A stretch of DNA of 64,000 nt, from assembly GCA_001599595.1 (NCBI GenBank), contig BCHH01000002.1:4952615-5016614 (forward strand), written 5' to 3'. Each line of letters opens with the position of its first letter. The first letter of the stretch is position 1. Source of the DNA: Beverwykella pulmonaria (taxonomy: Eukaryota > Ascomycota > Dothideomycetes > Pleosporales > Melanommataceae). A program made the position numbers and the translations under genes. The notes beneath the pieces were generated by a model. It worked only from the letters and a program-made list of their open reading frames with translations, was not told where the DNA came from and did not search any database. Of the stretch, positions 24,603 through 35,503 are shown piece after piece.

Positions 24603-25175
24603 GGTGCTCGACGTAGTTGTTCGCATGCCTATATCTAGACCTGAAGACGAGGTGGGAGGAGGAGAAGAAGTCGGAATGGCGTCGCCAGCTCTACCTGCCG
24701 GGAAAAAGACCTCATTCTTGAGAAAGCTGTCGTAAGCCTTTGAGAGGACGACCCGGGCAACAAATCCCTGGGGTATTCCTAGCCTTCTCGCCCCCAGCCG
24801 CCCAACATTCCTGACCATCATCTTACGCCAGACATCTTATACCAGAACAACATGTGCAGTAATCCGCGTCTCAAGCACCACTTCATTCTTCCCCATTATC
24901 GTCTTTGTCCTCATCGTAGTACCTAGAGCGCCGAAGTAGGAGTACAAACCCGTAAATCTTCATATCGGATACTGAACGAGGAGAAATTGTACGAAGAAAC
25001 AGGAGTTAGCGCGTGAGTAGCGAGTATTGTAGAGGTTAGGACTCGATAATGGAGGGAGCAAACAGTACAACGGGCCGTCACGCCAGGGACAGCTCAACTC
25101 AGGCTTATTACACTGGAAGAGGGAGTTAGCTGTCACCTTGGGAATGGGTCGAACTTGGCGGAAGGCGAAATCCAT
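24465..25175 (-). pseudogene. coding-looking fragments, possible decayed gene
   Basis: Three minus-strand pieces look protein-like. One begins at an ATG in good context (25175, aaccATGg; MDFAFRQVRPIPK). The second, around 24840-24950, reads GLYSYFGALGTTMRTKTIMG. The third (24821 downward) reads NVGRLGARRLGIPQGF and KAYDSFLKNEVFFPAGRAG, then a Pro-rich end. I could not join them with canonical introns without meeting stops, so this is either a pseudogene or a multi-exon gene that I could not resolve. The family is not recognised. Confidence 0.25.
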
Positions 25176-26013
25176 GGTTCCGGGCTTACTGATGAGTGAT
25201 ATACTCTGAGCCTCGTGCTCAAACAGTCGATGTAGTCAGCAGTGTAGCCAACACGATCCATTCGCTACGATCCCATGAGCATATTGGTCTCAGACGAGAA
25301 GTGTCCTAGATGTAGTAAAGTCCGTTCGATTCCGTGATAGTGACTGTACTCAAGGTATTCGCAATGATCGTGTTGTGCTTAGTGGCCAAATAGCATCAAC
25401 AGAAGTTCACTACGGCATAAGCGCCCCCACTTACAAACACAACACAAACACAATTCCAAATAATAGCATACAGTGGGTACCAAATATATTATCAAAAACT
25501 ATGCAGTCCCAAACTGAACCATCACCTCCCTACGCGACCCGCTCGTCCGTCCGAGACAATAAGCAGTAGCAGCCTCGAAGGATTTGTGTTGTGTAGATAA
25601 AAAAGCATAAATCAGATGACATGATGCAAATGTAAGAGTCCGCCACCGCATGAAACACAGCCAACAAGAAGCAGTCAGTGACGAGGCGAAGGTTTAAATG
25701 GGGTTGCCAAGAAGGAAGCTCGGCTTGAGAAATTTTGACGAGTAATCAGGTGGTGGGGGGGGAGGACAAAATGCTGAACAGATACATGCAAGACATGAAG
25801 GGGAATGCGGATCAATCTAAGGCTGGAGAAGTAGAAGGGGAATTGTTGAGGAGAAAACAAGTGGGGATGGAAGAAAGAGGAGAATGTCGCTATACAATCT
25901 CAAACCAATCAATGAACAGCCAAGACCAAATACACCGCACTAAGTAAGGTTAAGCAAAGTACAGAAGAACAGAACAGGAAAAGCAGCAAACCAGAACAAG
26001 ATATAAACGACAC

Positions 26014-26868
26014 TCAGAAAATCTCCAAGGCCTCGAAATTGACGCACAGATTCCTATGCGCTGTACTCGAGCCCCCATTCCTCCGCTCATACATGGTCGT
26101 CCCAAAGTTGGCCGGCCTGCTCGCGTATACACCCACCCTGACTGCCTTGTCTTCGACGCCCCAGAAGAACCACGTAACCTCCCTCAGCTTCTTCCAACCC
26201 GTTGCACCGTCCTCGTACCAGACCCACAGGGCATATCCGATGCGCTCAATCTTGACGCGGAGGTCGTTGCGGCGCTCGTGATGCGGCGACAGCGCCGTGA
26301 GCGCCCAGTCCGCGCCGTCCGATGTCGCGCAAACAGACGTGGCATGGCATGCGTTGTTACAGAACTCGAGGCCCACCTTGACCCATTTGGAGACGGGCGC
26401 AGGAGGGACGTATGCAGGCGGCGGTCCGCGGGCGGCGTGTGCAACCACCCCGGCCTGTTGCCCCGCACTGTTCGCTGTCGTGGGGTGTGGTGCTGATTCG
26501 GATGCTATTGGAGCTGTCGCTGTCGAAGGATTTGCAGCCGCGCTGTTGTTCGGAGGAGTGGAAGTCGCTGTGTTTGGCGTTGCGGGCGCCGCCGCCGTTG
26601 CGACGCGCCCGGGCGGCGCTCCCGCGAATATCACCAGTCCGCCCTGATCCCACTCCAGCTCCCAGTCTGCCGTTACCGTGACCTCGGCGGCTATGAAGGG
26701 GTTGCGCAGCGCCGTGTAGAGGATAGGGGCCGTCGATGTGTCTCGGGAAGGGGGCTTGCGCCAGAGATCTGTGTTCGGCGGCGCTGTGAGGGTGAAGGCG
26801 CCCATCCACTCTGGTACCGCGTCATTGGGGATGTTGAGGGCCGTGAAGGACGAGCTGGCGGGCGGCAT
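26014..26868 (-). CDS. DUF1349 (Ree1-like) concanavalin-fold protein
   Basis: Intronless, 284 residues. The sequence follows the DUF1349 pattern: an N-terminal TDLWRKPP segment, AEVTVTADWELEWDQGGLVIF, then WVKVGLEFCNNACHATSVC, YALWVWYEDGATGWKKLREV, and the ending TWFFWGVEDKAVRVGVYASR. The yeast member Ree1 affects enolase expression in galactose metabolism. The domain is a lectin-like beta sandwich, and its ligand in filamentous fungi is unknown. Residues about 95-155 are an Ala/Thr/Ser/Pro-rich insertion that interrupts the domain between strands, probably a disordered loop. The first in-frame ATG is 26868. This is the only confident gene in an 11-kb gene-poor interval. Confidence 0.88.
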   Translation of the reverse strand: MPPASSSFTALNIPNDAVPEWMGAFTLTAPPNTDLWRKPPSRDTSTAPILYTALRNPFIAAEVTVTADWELEWDQGGLVIFAGAPPGRVATAAAPATPNTATSTPPNNSAAANPSTATAPIASESAPHPTTANSAGQQAGVVAHAARGPPPAYVPPAPVSKWVKVGLEFCNNACHATSVCATSDGADWALTALSPHHERRNDLRVKIERIGYALWVWYEDGATGWKKLREVTWFFWGVEDKAVRVGVYASRPANFGTTMYERRNGGSSTAHRNLCVNFEALEIF

Positions 26869-29800
26869 GGCCTCCGTTTCGCGCAATGGGCGAGTTGTGC
26901 GGTCCTCGAGTTTATATGGATGCTCTGGGCTCTATCGCAGACCGGCTTTCCCCTCCAGGCGTCGCAACGGTTCGCGATATTAGATGTACAGCTTGGTCGG
27001 TTCGGCAATGGTCGAGCTGCCCCCCCCGCGCAAAGATGCCGAATGGTGTTGGTGTCTAGTTCGGTCTGTACGACGTAGGTCTGAAGGTCATTCGCTTCGT
27101 TGCGAGAGTTGCGGCAAGGATCACAGGTAAGCTGACACGCGCAGCGGCGAGCAAAAATTACCACTCCAACCAGATCTGTAAGAGGATCGAGGAGGGCTGC
27201 CCGGATCTGGGGCGCGAGTAATAAAGCCTGCGTGGTCGTTAGTCGTCAGAATAGCCATGTGCGCTACACACGGCCATGTCTCGCCTACCACGCCATAGCA
27301 CTCTCGCTGGCTGGCTGCTGGGTCGAGTTGCACGCGTGCTGGCGCGGAGCGTGTGCTTACCAGAGCAATTGATGGGAGGCCGGGCGCAACTGGCTGGGAG
27401 CGTCGGTGCTGTGGACAGAATGCGCGCTGGATGTGTCTCGGTCCCTCGTCTGGCTCGCAGGAAGATGTTGGTATCGAGCGAGGACGCGCACGCAACGGCG
27501 ACGACGCTGCCCTGAAATATATAAATATTCTCCAGCGCAGACAGTGCGGGTGGTCCCCTTGGCCGGGCGATGCGTGGGTGGAGCGGACGGTGCTCCATCC
27601 AAGCTGAACCACTCCCGCCACCGCGCAGTAGACGGTCTCCATGGCCTGCACCGCGTCGCCATCATGGTACGGAGGCATCAGGGCCCGTGGGTGGTGCGGC
27701 CGTCATCCTGGAGGCCCTTGAGATGGCAAAAGAGCATTTGTCCATGTCGACGAGATGCGGCCGATGCGCCTAGCAGGGCGAAGGGAGGTGTAGCGAGAAA
27801 AAGACCTGTCGCCGCACGCTGCCGTCTGCTGCTCGACGTGGCAGTCCATTCCCAACGTCAAAAACGCCCCTTTGTCTGGACTGACATGCTGGACGCGATG
27901 CGGGAGGTGTGTCTTTCAGGCCTGGTGCAGAGGCCGTCGCATTGGTGTGGGTTGATTCGAGATGCTGTGCATCGGCGAGGACGGTTGTGGCCGCAGATGA
28001 TGAGCTGTCGCCGTGCCACCGCCAGGGCCCGAAGAGATGTCCTGCAGCGCAGCAAGGGGGCAGTTGCAAATTGCCCATCATGCAGCGCCCCAGCCGTCGC
28101 CATTGGAGGGCATACCCGCAAGCGGTGCGAATCATCTCGATTACGTATGCCAGAGACATCGGAGGAGGGCCAGCAACACCATAATGTCCTTGACCGCGCC
28201 AGCGTACAGAAAGATAGCGGTCGTGATCCACGGTGCCATTGTGTGCGCTGCTCCCTTTTCCTGCTTCTCTGACTTGTTTCTACATCCTCTCCCCACAGTT
28301 TTCCTATTCGAGCACTGGAAAGCGCATCGTGTCTACAGCGTGGAACACAGTACAGTCAGCATGCCGGTATTCTATGCCGGACGACCATGCTTGGGTTGCG
28401 AACTGACGCACGACGCTACTGTGCCTGTACGTGTTGTTCAAGTACCCACCCGCTACGCTGTCCTCCGAGGCGAACCCTTGCAGATCAGCGAGAACACATT
28501 TAGACTTTGAGGAAGAGGCGTCGCGACTGTGGGAGGGCTCAAGATCAGATTTTGGTCAGATGGTCGTCAATGGCTCGCTGCTGTGGAACTCGAGGCAAGC
28601 AAAAGGTTTGGTCCCGAAGAGACTAGGGTTGCTACTATTGGACATCCCCAGATTCTCAAACCACTTTGTCCTTGCTTGGACAACGTACAAGGTGCGTGTC
28701 ATGAGAATCCCGTTGGATGAGGGCAACCGTGTCTATTTTCACTGCTTAGTGAATATCGTAATTCCCACCACGCAACCTTGGAGCAGGTCTGATGTACTAT
28801 CTCAAGGGATAATGAACTATCGCCCTGAACTTGGTGCGAGGAGTGCCGACGACCTAGCGAGCGACTACTGGCTGATGTTCAAGGACACTGGGGATCAACG
28901 ACCTCTTCTACGTTACACCATTTCAGTTTCCGATACGATCTCCGGGAATTCTGCGCATCTGGTCCAAGGCCATGGAGTCGGCTTGCCTAAGTTTCGGGCT
29001 CCAGCCACTCCATCTTCTGCCCTAAATGTTGAACGTGCCTGCTGCCGGTGCCCTCGCCGCCACACATCCATCTTTCGCCGCTCGGGATACTCATTGGCAT
29101 TGCCTTCTCTTTGTGAGACCACCTCAAAGTCCCACGCGGCACACTGCTCCCCTGAATTTGAGGTGTATCAGTTACCCGACCATATTTCGACCCGATGAGT
29201 GCTCAAGGGACTGCAGGATTATACCGCCACTCCACTGCGCTGGTACTGTTCTCATGAGATGCTGACTGTTTAAACTTCGGAGGTAGCTTCCCGGGAACCA
29301 CCCTCATAAACAGCGATCTAGACATAGCGAGGCTATCGCACGGTCGGGGCCAAAAGTAAGTAGAAGAGGACATCTGATTTGAATTAACCCCGAGGAACGT
29401 CGTACCCAGCATCGTGTCTTGCCTATAGGTGAATATGCTGAGTTGGTAGCTAACAGCCTAGTCCCAATGAATCAGTCAATGAGTGGGTTATCGTGCGGTA
29501 TGAGGCAAGTGAAGGAATGGTCTTTGCGTGCGAGTGGTGGTGTCCTGCCGTGTAATGAGGACTCGGAAAGGTACTTACAACATTGTTCTTGCCATCTCTG
29601 GCGAAGATGGGAAGCCATACCATGTTACATATTTATGGCACCTAAAACGATGTGCTGGCGGGTTTAAAGTATTTTGAGATCAATTTCAGACTTGGTGTTG
29701 CCTGCCTATTCCTCGGTGATGTAAGGAGTTCGACATCATGTCCGCCAGCGCATTTGGTAGGAGAGGCTGCAAACAAATAAACACCCTTAATGTGTTGTGG

Positions 29801-31854
29801 CATTTTCCTTTGAGAAACATATTCTAGCAATATGAGCCACGCCGTGGTGTATTTTGGATATCCTCGTAGTTCTATTTTTCTCGAACGCTTCACTGTGAGA
29901 AGAAAATATCAGGTCAGCGACATAATCCATGTTGTCACATCCGAATGAGTACTTCGAATTTTGAGTACGGTTCATTTGAAAAGATATGATAAGACGCAAT
30001 GTGGTTGAGTCGATGTTTTGGCCTGTCGATAGAGCTGATAGACTGCTCTATTACATGTTTGAAGTAGTCGCTTGGGTGTCAACATGTGATATCGTCGTTT
30101 TGAAGCTGGGCCTTGGATAGGATCAGCTCCCTACAAGACCTCAACTTGCGATGCAAAAGAGCATACCTTGATTGATAGTAGTGTTTAAATTCATAGTGAC
30201 TGTAGGTGGGAGTGCTTCTGCCATTCCTGAGGGTGTGGATGCATACATTGATGAGGTAATACATGTACCACCTGCTAGCACCTGCTACTGCATTGTGGGA
30301 GAATTTTCGGAGACATCGACGCAGGCTTCCGGCATCTTCCGATTTCCCACAGAAAAACATTGCCTTCCTGAAAATGAGCACACGGACTCTTTCTCAGGGG
30401 TAAGCGATGTGACATGACAATAATCATGTTGCTAAAGAGAGTAGTGGTAGAAGACAACGGCCTTTCTTTCGTTGTGCAAAGCAGACTTTGACATCCCTCA
30501 TTCACCCACCTAGGCTAATGAAATGAACAAGCAAATGCCCTGGAGTACCGAGTTCGCACTGTAAAGTGTAGTTGCTCGGAGCGAAGGCAACCGTAGAGCT
30601 TGATTAAAGTCTAGGAACATGCATTTGTAGGATCGTGACGTGCATGCAACCGAGTTTTTCAGTCGTATATTGCGCATAACGCATAGCACTTGCCTCGTGC
30701 TGTGTTCTAGAAAGGGCCATCTGTCCGGTAATAAGGCACTTCTCAGAAGAGATGCGAAGAGTTGAAAGTAGGAGCGAAAGTGACTGCCGAAGTATTTGTA
30801 TAAGGTGCGGCTATTTACTCAGATGAAGTTGGAGCAGAAGAAACGACGGACCGCGGAATGGCAGGGAAGCTGCCGAATGAGCCGGAAACTCTCCAAATTG
30901 ATGGATATCATGCATGTGGTGTGATGAGATGCAGCCGATCTTCGAAACACATACATTCTTCCTGAAAATGATCAACTTCCACATGCAGAGAAGCCGCAGA
31001 AAGCGTAGCGAACTCAACCGTTTCCATGCACCGTCATGAGAGTACTATCGGTCCGAATGTGTGTTGATCGCATGCATGATTGCTTCACATGAAACTCTCT
31101 GCACTTGTCGCTTCTCCTGCAGTTTCCATTCATGTGGCAGCACTGCATCAATAGAATTGTCTTGGCTGGGAACTCAATTGGGGTGCTGCATTTGAGGCAG
31201 AGGAGCTCGATTGGACGGGGACTATCTTGTGCAGGTCGTACACAGTGTAAGCGAAAAATTTGGCACGATATTCACCGCATAAATCGGAGGCCGGACAACA
31301 TATAAGAAAGCAGGGAAGCAGCTTGTCAACTTGCAGAAAATAAGAACGAGGTAGTCTGCGATATTGAGGGCACCTGCCTGTTCCATGGGCACAAGGGTTC
31401 GTCTGTGGGCGCGCCACAAGGCGGGCATCAGAGAGTGCGTCTCACAACATTTGTGGTGTGCTGCAGTCGCAGTTGCAGGCCAGTTCGGTGAGATCTATCA
31501 AGAAAACTACTGAAGGAGAAGGGCTTTGGCTAGAGTCTCTCAGGATCCGGTATAGTAAGATTGCATGATTCGACGGGAAGTCTGCGAGAGTGCGTCTATC
31601 CGAATTCCGGGAACACGCATCGAGGTCTCAAGTGCCGAAGATTCAATTTCATAAAACTGGCCAGAAGAGGATTGGTGTCACAAAGTGCCGGATGAAGAGG
31701 AACCCATTCGTTGGAGGACTAACAGTTCCCCGGAAAGTTGCAATTAATTCCCGAATAGATGATAAAAGCGCATGATTTATACCCAGGGCAAAGAATGGCT
31801 CGTGCCACCTGCGAAAGACGAGAGCAGTCATCCACCCCACATTTTGCTACCTGG
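26869..31854. other. gene-poor interval (5.0 kb)
   Basis: The first 1.5 kb (to about 28300) is GC-rich with long but motif-free frames on both strands. The rest has mixed composition and frequent stops. The best candidate is a plus-strand frame ending at 29198, listed separately. No mobile-element hallmark, RNA gene or repeat array was recognised. Confidence 0.5.
28560..29198 (+). CDS. hypothetical open frame, unsupported by homology
   Basis: From its first ATG this frame encodes 212 residues, and it stays open upstream to 28431 without an ATG. A frame this long is unlikely by chance at roughly 50% GC. The translation has ordinary amino-acid balance (MVVNGSLLWNSRQAKGLVPK at the start) but no motif, transmembrane segment or signal peptide that I recognise. 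It lies alone in a gene-poor interval. It may be a lineage-specific gene, part of a decayed gene, or chance. Confidence 0.25.
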   Translation: MVVNGSLLWNSRQAKGLVPKRLGLLLLDIPRFSNHFVLAWTTYKVRVMRIPLDEGNRVYFHCLVNIVIPTTQPWSRSDVLSQGIMNYRPELGARSADDLASDYWLMFKDTGDQRPLLRYTISVSDTISGNSAHLVQGHGVGLPKFRAPATPSSALNVERACCRCPRRHTSIFRRSGYSLALPSLCETTSKSHAAHCSPEFEVYQLPDHISTR

Positions 31855-32812
31855 TTAGTCTTTGCGGTAGACGCTTATTCGGCGCGGTAAAGCTGTTGAT
31901 GTAGCGCAAAGATTGAGCCCATGGTCCTTCAATAGTTGGTCAAATGAAGTTTCAGGTCGGTACTGTAGTTTCTTCAGGCTTTCTCCAAAGTGGGGAGCCT
32001 TGCTTGGGCGGACCGCCTTTTCATATGAGTCCCAGGTTTGCAGCTCGACGACCAAGTAGCCGCCAGATGCGAGCGACGACGAGCACTTGTGAAAAAAGTC
32101 CATCAATCCTTGGTCGAGGTGCTTGAGATGTATCCATTTGATGACACTTAACGCTAGGATCAGATCATAAGGACCTGATGTTTCCGGGTTTGTTGACAGG
32201 ACCCAATCCGCGGAGATAAAGGTCACATGTGGCCATTTGGAAGAGGCAGGCGCGGAAGTCGAACGGCAGGGAGGGTTGCTATCGGGCTCACATCGCCAAC
32301 CATGTGTTAGGACGGCGGACATTGGAAAATAATCCACGATGCGCTCTGCGCCCTCCATGGGGGGCCGAACGCGTGACGAGCGAAGTGCCAGAAGATGTTC
32401 GGCCTGCTTGACAAGACTCGAATCAATATCGACGCCTGTGACGGAACGAGCGTCGAAGTCGAAGGCTGGGAAAATCAATATCAGTAAGGTGGAGTCATAA
32501 TCGCTTGCAGCATAAGCCAGGGGATCCCTCCTCACGTACCCAGCTGGCAAGACACGTTTCCAGCGTTGCAGCCAATGTCCAAGCAGGTCTTGGCCCCGAA
32601 CAGCCCTGGGATCATGCCCTCGAGCAGAATCAAACGGGCATCACGGACATGCGAGGAGGGCGAGGAACCTGGGAATTGGTTCGCCGAACTCTGATAATCT
32701 GTGGCAGGGGTCAGCTCGAGATGACACCTGCCGAAGGGATTCGCGAGGCCAGATGAAGACGGAGGAAATTAGAGTGAAACATGCCTCTGTAGTTGCCCCA
32801 ATTGGTGGACAT
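31855..32812 (-). CDS. Bin3/MePCE-type RNA methyltransferase
   Basis: Three exons: 32781-32812, 32540-32727 and 31855-32465; 276 residues. The start MSTNWGNYRG resembles the GNY motif that precedes Bin3 domains. The SAM-binding motif I is CLDIGCNAGNVS (about 59-70), followed by TGVDIDSSLVKQAE. The Bin3 signature is SVIKWIHLKHLDQGLMDFF with GGYLVVELQTWDSYEKA. Animal members methylate the gamma-phosphate cap of 7SK RNA. The fission-yeast homologue Bmc1 associates with telomerase RNA and U6, so a role on small structured RNAs is likely. The 74-nt second intron is firm. The first (53 nt, donor GTTTCA) is chosen because it restores frame, and the donor is weak, so the first ten or so residues are less certain. 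Confidence 0.84.
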
Positions 32813-35503
32813 GGTTTGGGTCAGTCGCGGAGGTTCGCACGATTTCGGCAATGAAGGGGATCGGATCGACTTCGGGAGATTTATCCAACGGCCGTGGTCC
32901 GTGTGTCTCCAGTTGCGGGCAGGCGATAGTCGGGACGATCGCAGACAGAGGGAGCAGGAGAGGCTAGCCGCTAGGGAAGGGGAGTTGGCGCGGATGGCAG
33001 CGCAGCATGCCGCTGCAGCGTGGCGAGCAGAATGTTGCCAAACTTGCGGTGATGGTGGTTGCCATGCCCGTCGATAGCGGAGGGGGGGCGGTGGTTGGGG
33101 TTGCTGGCATCGGTCGGCCCAAGCAGGCTAGCTCCCAATGTGTGGCGGTGAATAGCGGCTCGGGTAAGGAAGGAGCTCACGGGAACCACGCAATTTTTGG
33201 CGGCACCACACTCAATTTCGACGACACCCGCTCCTCGACCGCCCTGGAGCCCTCCTCCTGTCTCAATGCACAATTCCACACGGCCGCGGTGGCGTGCGGT
33301 GGTTGCAACCAGAGGCGGCGACGGCGCAGGAAATGCTTCCGCCGTCAGCAGCACGGATGTCGCAGGCTCTGGGGGGGCATGGGGAGCGCGTACCTGCGCC
33401 GAATGGGTGCTCGACGAGGTCGTCTTCCTACCTGAAGCAACGATTCAATCAATACCCATCTGCGCTAGCGCGTAGATCAGACTGCAGCGGCAAGGATTGC
33501 TGTGTAACTCGACGTCGTCTGCTGCAATATGGCCCGGCTTCTGCTTTCAGGCTGGAACACGCTGGACATTGGGACGGTCGCACAAGAGGCAGCCAGCAAG
33601 ACTCTTCAGAGGATAATCTGCTGCTTTGGACGAACAGCCCGGCTGAAAGCGGAAGCGCCACCGGCTAGTATGGGCTGCGAGGCAATTATCTCACGCTGCC
33701 CACCCTCTGCCCTCCGACGTTGCGGAGCACACGCCGTGGTCACGCCTGTCTGGCAGCGCAATCGCCGTCATGGCCCAACGCTCCCGCGCTCGCTTCCTGC
33801 GCGCTGGCGAGCGAGGGCGGCAGCGGCGGGGCATGTACGGTTCGAGATGCGAGGGCATATGGCGCGTCCTCTTCAGGCAAGCGGATAGCCACAAACGAGA
33901 GCCACGGCGTTGCTTCTGGACAAGACTCAGTGTCCGGCATCCAGGGTTGGCGCTGCGAATGCCGCTCGTCGCTCGCCCACTCGCCATTGGCATGACGGCC
34001 GCCTACCGCTGACCCGGGACGGGGTAATCGGTGTGAGTGGCTCCAAGGAGGATTTGTATTCCTGCGCACGGACGGCGTTGGCGGTGGAGCGTGGATCGGC
34101 CTGGCACCGCGGACGGCAGGAGAGACGTTTGCCAGGCTCCCCAGGCAGGGCCACTATCGGCGCGTTTAGCCGCGAGCGAGCCCGGCCGTTGATTCGCGGG
34201 GGCTCGCATCTGACAGATCGAGGATTCCGGGTTCTGGAGGCCCTCGTTGCAGCCCTCCCACGCTGCGCACTCATCCCTTTTTTTCGACGAATCGCCCTGC
34301 GCCCGCGCTGCTCTCTCGTCTCGACGCAGCGCCACGGCCCTCGCGCACGCTGCTGGAAGAATCTTATGCCGCCCCCGATTGCGACGCTGGGCGTGCCCGC
34401 GTGTGGGCGCCGTGCCATGGCAATCTAGCGAGTATTGCTCCATATTGGCTGCGCGGGACACAGCGTGCAACGCCCCTGCGCGCCTTGATTCGAAACCGTT
34501 GCTTTACCCGTCTGGCCTCTGCGAAACCTGGGGACACGCCGTTGTTTGTCGTTTTATCCGGCCGCGAGCCTATTTGGCGGCGCCCGCGAACAAGACAGCA
34601 TGCATCACTGAGCGCCGGCACCTGCTCACGCTGCAGTGCCAGGAAACGAGGCTAGCTGGACGCCTTCGGCGACATCATGCCATTCCTGCCCGCCATGGGC
34701 ATCACGGTGGCCAGCAGACATGGGCGAGACCTTACGAGCGGGCGACGTGCTCCACCCGCGGGGCCCAGCGGCGCGTTGTGAGGGGAGAGACTGGCTGGCG
34801 CACTGCAGCACGCATAGTTAGGCCCCGGCATCATCCCGACCGGGCTTTTTTTTCAAGCGCAAACTGCTCCTCCAAAACGAAGACAGCTCACCGCACCGTC
34901 CCGGCTCTCGATATCACCACAATCAACTGCCAGCCCACGTCTGGGATTCTGGGGCCCACACGTCCCGGCCAAGCACACCCGGATCCACGTACCGCACCGC
35001 CAATTGCTGCAATTGCTGCGGCTTTGCATTGCTCTGCTGCCACGGCTGCCCTGCCACGGTTGCCCTGCCTGGCCCCCCCCGTCCGTCCATGTTTGGTGTG
35101 AGGCTTGCCGTGCCCTTGCCAGTTAGCATCTCCAGACTCAGGACTCAAAGTGTGCTGCGGGACCCCCGTCTGCGTCAGTGCATCATCCCCATCCCTCCCC
35201 GGGGTCGCCTGAGTCTGAGCGCCTCCGCCTAACGTCGACGTAACTGAATGAAGCACCCGGGCGGCGATCTGGCTGCTGGCGATCCAGATACGTGCAGCCC
35301 CGTCTACAAGGGGGGGCGTTTGACTATAAACCTCTCACGCCGCCACACTCGAGGCAGTGCCCACATTCCTGACATTCTATCCGACCTTTGCACCACTCCC
35401 TGGCACGCCCAATTCCGAATCGAGCCTCCGAACTGGACCCAAGAGGTGCACCCAATGCGGCTTCGTGCATCTTGTCCTGGACCGGACAAATAATAACCTA
35501 CGC
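32813..35503. other. 2.7-kb GC-rich divergent region, Bin3 / velvet gene
   Basis: Strongly GC-rich with many overlapping long frames on all strands (for example 34247-35101 plus, 34003-34470 minus). Their translations are Arg/Ala/Pro/His-rich and motif-free, so I do not call them genes. The length and position suit an extended regulatory region of a developmental regulator. A TATAAA lies at 35325-35330, about 175 bp before the velvet ATG. Confidence 0.5.
35325..35330 (+). promoter_or_regulatory. candidate TATA box of the velvet gene
   Basis: TATAAA within gactataaacc, an isolated AT island in GC-rich DNA, about 175 bp upstream of the proposed ATG. Position and isolation suggest a core promoter element; there is no experimental support. 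Confidence 0.4.

Larger units (their letters stand above)
20333..26013. other. gene-poor, degenerate interval (5.7 kb)
   Basis: No intact gene. The base composition is more AT-rich than in flanking genes and stops are frequent in all frames. Coding-looking scraps remain at 20559-20928, 22411-22605, 22670-23030 and 24465-25175, none with a domain I can name. A decayed tandem duplication is at 23060-23200 and C-rich/G-rich tracts at 24262-24602. The pattern fits old duplicated or mobile DNA that has decayed, but I found no LTR, terminal inverted repeat or transposase motif that I can defend. Confidence 0.5.

Noticed and set aside
25310..25345. TTCGATTC-like motif resembling a tRNA T-loop
   Set aside because: The flanking bases do not form a five-pair stem and no acceptor or anticodon arm can be drawn. 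Other such motifs in the window also fail.
27406..28272. 288-codon plus-strand frame near the DUF1349 gene
   Set aside because: GC-rich with overlapping frames in four other phases and no recognisable motif.
34247..35101. 284-codon plus-strand open frame upstream of the velvet gene
   Set aside because: Composition (Arg, Ala, His, Pro) and the presence of long frames in several phases at once indicate GC-rich non-coding DNA.
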